Shown: positions 58,691-64,000 of the stretch, in pieces
How the letters are laid out: every line of letters starts with the position of its first letter
Numbering within the stretch: the stretch's first letter is position 1
Translations under genes and position numbers: made by a program
Notes under the pieces: generated by a model
Databases searched by the model: none
The model's input: only the letters and a program-made list of their open reading frames with translations
What the model was told of the DNA's origin: nothing
Assembly: GCF_036898095.1 (NCBI RefSeq)
Contig: NC_090728.1
Coordinates: forward strand, 83,361,449 to 83,425,448
From: Palaemon carinicauda
Taxonomy: Eukaryota > Arthropoda > Malacostraca > Decapoda > Palaemonidae
DNA: 64,000 bases
Direction: 5' to 3'

Positions 58691-59142
58691 AGTTATCCAT
58701 TTCTTTTTTTAACATATAAAAATTTCCTTCACTTTAGATTTCTCTCATATTTATGTTGCTCTTTTTCTGTCTCTTAGTGTTATTCCCATCATTATTCCTT
58801 CCATAACTCTCTGATCTGTAACTAGTCTATGTTCTAAGGCTTTAGCAAGGCTCCTAGTTTCTGATGCATAAGATACCTAAGTTTCTGATGTATAAGTTAT
58901 AAATTATAGTGGCATTTCACTTTCGGTCTTGTATTCTTGGGAAACATTTACTGTCTGTCCTAAATAGGTATACTTATAAACAATCTCTAGAGGCTCATTC
59001 ATAACTGTTATTTGTTGTTTCTCTGTATTTTCATTGAACCTTATCTTAGTTTTACACAATAATTTTCGGTCCCACATTTCTGCTTTCCCTATTTAAATCT
59101 TCCACCTTCTATCAACTTTTGTAATTTCTCCCATTATTCATA

Positions 59143-59144
<2 letters not shown>
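58691..59144. other. Intronic DNA, nothing recognised
   Basis: No motif found between LINE C and the microsatellites. Confidence 0.4.
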
Positions 59145-59586
<442 letters not shown>

Positions 59587-59805
59587 GGTTGATAGTTGGG
59601 TTCCTCTTGGGAATCACAATTTAAGTAAAAATAAAATGGTTAATGCTGCTATCATAATTATTTGGTAGCTTTTGACATAACTTCTGTCATCTTAAGCTTA
59701 TCTGCAATTGTTATTAGGTAAATTTAATAAAAAATTTTATAAATTATAATAATTACATAATTAGGAAGATACACTTCCAAGAACTGTCCAACTAGCTTTA
59801 GAATC

Positions 59806-60625
59806 AAACCTAAGAACATAAAACCATATAAAAGACATCATTACCGATATAACATACCAATCAAAGAACATACAACTATATAAAAGACCCAATTACTAAT
59901 CTATCTAGTCCCCCACAGGAAAAGATGACCACCCACTCTGAGCAGCAACCCAGAGACCAGAAAACAAATCAATGGGTCACTGGCAACTGAACAGGCAAGC
60001 CCTCATTCATGCAGGGTTTTGCCTTAAAAATGTATAAAGACCCAAAGATTCACAGTTGGCTGACAGTACTATGTCTGTTATTGATTTTGAAATTTTCTCT
60101 GGAAATGTCATGACCAGATTTAAATGAATGCCCATAAATGGCCGAAATTGTTTTTTTACTTAAAGGTCTATTGGTTTGTACCGATTGCCCCATGGTGTCA
60201 TATGCACTTATAAATGTGCACTCTGTAATGAGTGCTTCACTGGAATATCGGTAGGAACCACTAAACATTTGAGTAAAAAACCAATTTCAGCCATTTATGA
60301 CCATTCATTTAAATCTGGCCATGCCATTGCCAGAGAAAATTTCAAAATCACTAACAGACATAGTACTGTCAGCCAACTGTGAATCCTGGAGTCTTTATAC
60401 ATTTTTGGGACAAAACTCAGCTTGAATGAAGGCTTACCTGTTCAATTGCCAGTGACCCATTGATTCGTTTTCTGGTCTGTGGGTTGCAGCTCTGATTGGG
60501 TGGTCATCGTTTCCTGCGGGTGACTGGATAGAGTAGTAATTGGGTCTTTTATATAGTTTTATGTTCTTTGATTGGTAAGTTATATTAGTAATGATGGTTT
60601 TTATATTGTTTTATGTTCTTAGGTT
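59806..60625. repeat. Long inverted repeat made of Penelope-type 3' ends
   Basis: The left arm (about 59806-60166) and right arm (about 60264-60625) are complementary over about 360 bp, with a spacer of about 98 bp. Shared blocks: CCTAAGAACATAAAA, AAAGACCCAATTACT, CAATGGGTCACTGGCAA, AGCAACCCAGAGACCAGAAA (right arm diverged), and CAGTTGGCTGACAGTACTAT. On the right arm and spacer the plus strand reads ICTYKCALCNECFTGISVGT then HSFKSGHAIARENFKITN and ILESLYIF, a GIY-YIG domain with its middle deleted. The left arm holds the same C-terminal part on the minus strand. Confidence 0.85.
60176..60440 (+). pseudogene. GIY-YIG endonuclease fragment of a Penelope-like element
   Basis: Begins VICTYKCALCNECFTG (compare VYKYECAVCNNCYLG at about 55940), jumps to YDHSFKSGHAIARENFKITN and, after a stop, ILESLYIFGTKLSLNEG. 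The segment usually holding R..R..EH is missing. The fragment lies in the spacer and right arm of the palindrome. Confidence 0.75.
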
Positions 60626-60629
60626 GGAT

Positions 60630-60985
60630 GGAGTGAAGATAGCTCTGGGTGATAGGAGGATAAATAAGAGAGAGGCAAGTGAGAATGCTAGAAATAGAAA
60701 TGAATGGCAAGCGATTGTGATGCAGTTCAGGTAGACCCTTCTGCTTCCTCCAGTCGCCTTGGTGACCGCTGACGTAGCAGCAGTAGGGGATTGAGCATAT
60801 GAAACTTCATTTGCGGTGAATAACGGGGGAGGGTGGGCTGTGGCACTATAGCAGTATCAGCCAAACATGGCTGAATCCCTCGTCAGGCTGGGAGGAGCGA
60901 GGAGAGGAAAAGACCTTTTTGTTCCTTTTTTATGTCGGCTATAGCCAAAATTGGGAGAAGTGCCTTGGTAAATAGATAGAATAGA
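60630..60985 (+). mobile_element. RTE-type LINE, 3' fragment
   Basis: Codes for the last residues WMEXVKIALGDRRINKRE-like and RNRNEWQAIVMQFR followed by a stop, the same C-terminus as the RTE at 20994-21347. The matching 3' UTR follows (GGGTGGGCTGTGGCACTATA, AAATTGGGAGAAGTGCCTTGG). Severely 5'-truncated; its start abuts the Penelope palindrome. Confidence 0.82.
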
Positions 60986-61139
60986 AAATCACAACTGCTA
61001 GTGATATATACTCATCATAAATAGCCACGTGTTGCAAACTCACTAATCAGCCATCATGGTGGAGATGGGTTGATTGCAAGTCTAACAACACAATCCTGAA
61101 TTCGACATGACAGTGTATAGTGGACTTGAAATGAACCTA

Positions 61140-61860
<721 letters not shown>

Positions 61861-61869
61861 CCTGAAATG

Positions 61870-62220
61870 CCTAAAGATAGCTATAATTTCTTGGTGCCAA
61901 GCGAGTCTCAGAGTTTAAGTTTTCCACATAAAATGAGCATGAGGAGTAACCGTAGAGGTAACGGAGGGTCCAGGTTGGCAAGGTGTGAGGAAGGAGAGAA
62001 AAAAATATTCTTTAGCATCAATTTCAGGATGTTCCTTCAGAAGGTGCCAGATCTCCTTAGGTTTCTTCTTCTCCTTCCCAAGCTTTTTCAACTGCTTAGA
62101 AAATCCAAGCCTACACTCACCACAGGGCAAATATTGCAAAGACTGATGCCCCCTACAAAAGGTACAAAATTCATGGGGACCAACTGTCACCCATGACATA
62201 AATCAACCATGAAATGCCTT
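61870..62220 (-). pseudogene. Gag-like N-terminal fragment with CxxCRG module
   Basis: Minus strand from 62199 reads VGPHEFCTFCRGHQSLQYLP, CGEC, then a Lys-rich stretch (KQLKKLGKEKKKPKEIWHLL). The cluster PHxxCxxCRG...PCxxC matches the N-terminus of the gag-like gene at about 16800 (DPHSLCPLCRG...SPCAKC). Only the N-terminal part is present. Confidence 0.55.
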
Positions 62221-62700
62221 TTCCTAGGCACCTTTGCATGTAGAAAGTTCTTTTTCTCTTGACAAGAAGTGCTCAAACCAGACACCAACAACCAGCATAC
62301 AAACCCAAGGGGGGAGATAAAGACCCAACAGCCAGCATACAGTAAATGTAAAAGCAGCATCAGTACATCTATTTGCTAAGTGGCTAAAATCAAAAGTGGC
62401 TTTACTTTCAATACTGTGTACATTCCTGCCTTCTACAAAGATACAAAGTACATAGGGCTCTACAGCTGCTTATGACATATACTAGCTATGTCTTGCCTTT
62501 TCCTAGGCTCTTCCACATGTCACAATCTCTTTTGTTTTATGACAATAAGTGCTCAAACACAAAAACAAACCAGAGAGGAACAGCAACTGCAAATGTAAGG
62601 GTAGCAGAAGTACATATGTTTGCTATGCAGCTCAAATATAAAGTTGTACATGTCTGGGACTATCACGCCTCATACCACCTTTCGTTAACTTAGTACCTTG
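62130..62700. repeat. Diverged tandem duplication
   Basis: Segments 62140-62300 and 62430-62570 share CTACAAA..GTACAAA/ATACAAAG, TGACATA, TGCCTTTTCCTAGGC, CATGT and AAGTGCTCAAAC in the same order. Probably a duplicated leader of the gag-like element next to it. Confidence 0.6.
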
Positions 62701-63121
62701 ATGAGGATTCAACAGCTATTCCAGCTCATGCTGTAGTTATCTATGTAAAAGATGAAACATTTTTATTTGTGGAAGAACAAATAATAACCTGAGGGGAAAT
62801 CATCCAAAGAACATGTAACTGCCAATGATAGCCTCTCTAAATATCTATTTACTTTTAGTCATGTGTCTTCATATATTAGTTTTATTCAAATATCTCAAAA
62901 TTCTTTACTTAATAAATAAAAATACGAATTCAATACTTTAAGACAAAGCAATGCAAATCCCAGGTTATATTCCTTCTAACTTGATAGCAGTTCTTGGGAA
63001 TTCAACCAAGTCATAAGTAAGGGACTGTTGGTACTTGGAAATTACTTGAGATAACAAAAGCAAAAGGTTAAAAAAACCTTATCATGATAACTAATTCTGT
63101 TAATTAGAAAGAAATACTCAC
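62701..63121. other. Intronic DNA, nothing recognised
   Basis: End of the intron right of exon A's donor. Nothing seen. Confidence 0.4.
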
Positions 63122-63300
63122 CATACATTTAGATAAAACAAAAGCTGCTAATGTAACAAGTTTTAATTTGGCTGGAACTAGAATATAATGGTGTGAAAGA
63201 TTCTCTGGAGTTGCTAATGCTTCTGATGACAATAGCTTTTCATCTTCTTCCTCCCCATCATGACTGACATCAATTATTTTCGGCGAAAACAAGCTCATCC
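63122..63300 (-). CDS. Ddx31: DDX31/Dbp7-like RNA helicase, exon A (start of second lobe)
   Basis: A 179-nt exon: two bases complete a split codon, then 59 codons ending in phase 0. It has acceptor TTGTACCCATAG and donor GTGAGT. It reads MSLFSPKIIDVSHDGEEEDE, KLLSSEALATPENLSHHYIL, VPAKLKLVTLAAFVLSKCM. The PExLxxHYxxVPxKLxLVxLAAFxLxKC pattern is diagnostic for the DDX31/Dbp7 group, between motif III and motif IV. This is the most 5' exon in the window; earlier exons (Q motif to SAT motif) must lie to the right. The product unwinds RNA in the nucleolus during large ribosomal subunit assembly (known for the family). Confidence 0.9.
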
Positions 63301-63302
63301 CT

Positions 63303-64000
63303 ATGGGTACAAATCAATGTTAATTCTTTAGGAAAAAAGAAATTAATTCCATTTTCTGTAATAAACAAATAATAAAACATATTTTTTTTTAAATAACATC
63401 AGTCAGGCAAGTTATTTTTATAATCTTTTTATTTCTTCTATTTGTTTCATCTATTCAGGAGGAAGCAATAGTTAATTAAGTAATGCTGGGAGGAGTGGTC
63501 TCTGAATCATAAAGAGGAAAGTACATGTATTGAAAAAAATTAATTAGGAAAGCATAGTATACAGTATATATCCCAGCAAAGAAAAACATAGAATAATTTT
63601 CAATCATTTTTATGAACTCTGTCCACTGATGTTCAGATTTACTTCTCAAGATGCCCAGTTTATGGACGTTTACCACAAAATTTTCCCATTTTCTTTCTTT
63701 TAAAAAGATACTTGCTCCAAGTAATTAGGCATTCTAGCAGTTAATGATAATTACCACCCAACAAATTTTGCATTCTTTAGTTTTATCAAAGTGCTTTGTC
63801 AAGATGTGTACCTACCTTTCCAGATTTTGACAAGTGTATACAGTATTGCATTTTAATTTACTGCCTACTACACTGGTCAGCATTTCTGCACAAGGAAAGC
63901 ACTGGACTTTGAATAACCATTGTGTGGAGTACGATATCTCACGGTTTCTCTCAAAATTTATGTTCCAATTTAGTATTGATAGAGAAGCACTGTTCCTTAC
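63303..64000. other. Intronic DNA upstream of exon A, nothing recognised
   Basis: A 66-codon minus frame (63476-63676) lacks splice-site support and family match. No further helicase exon found before the window ends. Confidence 0.45.

Noticed and set aside
63476..63676. 66-codon minus frame as another helicase exon
   Set aside because: No DEAD-box motif, no matching phase, weak splice sites.

Overview
The window looks like nuclear DNA of a decapod crustacean (a shrimp or crayfish-like animal). This is inferred from very dense microsatellites ((TA)n, (GA)n, (AAT)n), DIRS-type tyrosine-recombinase retrotransposons (reported as widespread in decapods), Penelope, CR1-like and RTE-like retroelements, pogo/Tigger DNA transposons and tRNA-derived SINEs. 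No prokaryotic gene organisation is present. Species cannot be fixed from the sequence alone.

Host gene. The only host gene I can support runs on the minus strand through almost the whole window. Four small exons (63122-63300, 51192-51280, 29641-29836, 8763-8822) have GT/AG borders and matching codon phases. Read in order they give the second helicase lobe of a DEAD-box RNA helicase of the DDX31/Dbp7 type. The introns are 11,841, 21,355 and 20,818 bp, and a fourth intron leaves the window on the left. Nearly everything else in the window is therefore intronic transposon sequence.

Layout. 1-8.7 kb (last intron): a DIRS junction remnant, a 5'-truncated LINE (family A) with an (AAT)n tail, a near-identical 359-bp tandem duplication, a SINE sharing the LINE-A tail, and a tRNA-derived SINE. 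8.8-29.6 kb: a degenerate DIRS-like element on the minus strand (9.3-17.2 kb) split by a pogo-type MITE, pieces of further DIRS copies, a near-full-length RTE-type LINE (20.7-24.6 kb, minus) split by a SINE, (GA)n tracts, a pogo-type MITE and a degenerate full-length Tigger (27.2-29.6 kb). 29.8-51.2 kb: a pogo/Tigger deletion derivative that keeps a PCNA-binding motif (32.4-33.9 kb), a tRNA-SINE, an almost intact DIRS-like element with inverted termini and internal complementary region (35.1-43.2 kb, plus), MULE and hAT transposase fragments, three more tail-sharing SINEs and a gag-like remnant. 51.3-63.1 kb: a second LINE-A copy, a Penelope-like element with GIY-YIG endonuclease and a hammerhead-like core, two CR1-like pieces, a long palindrome made of Penelope 3' ends, an RTE 3' fragment, a tRNA-SINE, (TA)n tracts and another gag-like fragment.

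How the parts relate. LINE-A shares its 3' tail with seven SINE or tail-only copies, suggesting that LINE-A machinery mobilised the SINE. Several insertions are dated relative to each other because the host element's reading frame closes exactly over the inserted one (MITE in the DIRS recombinase, SINE in the RTE endonuclease). Long open frames made only of Tyr/Ile, Ser/Leu or Asn codons are microsatellite artefacts and are not annotated as genes.
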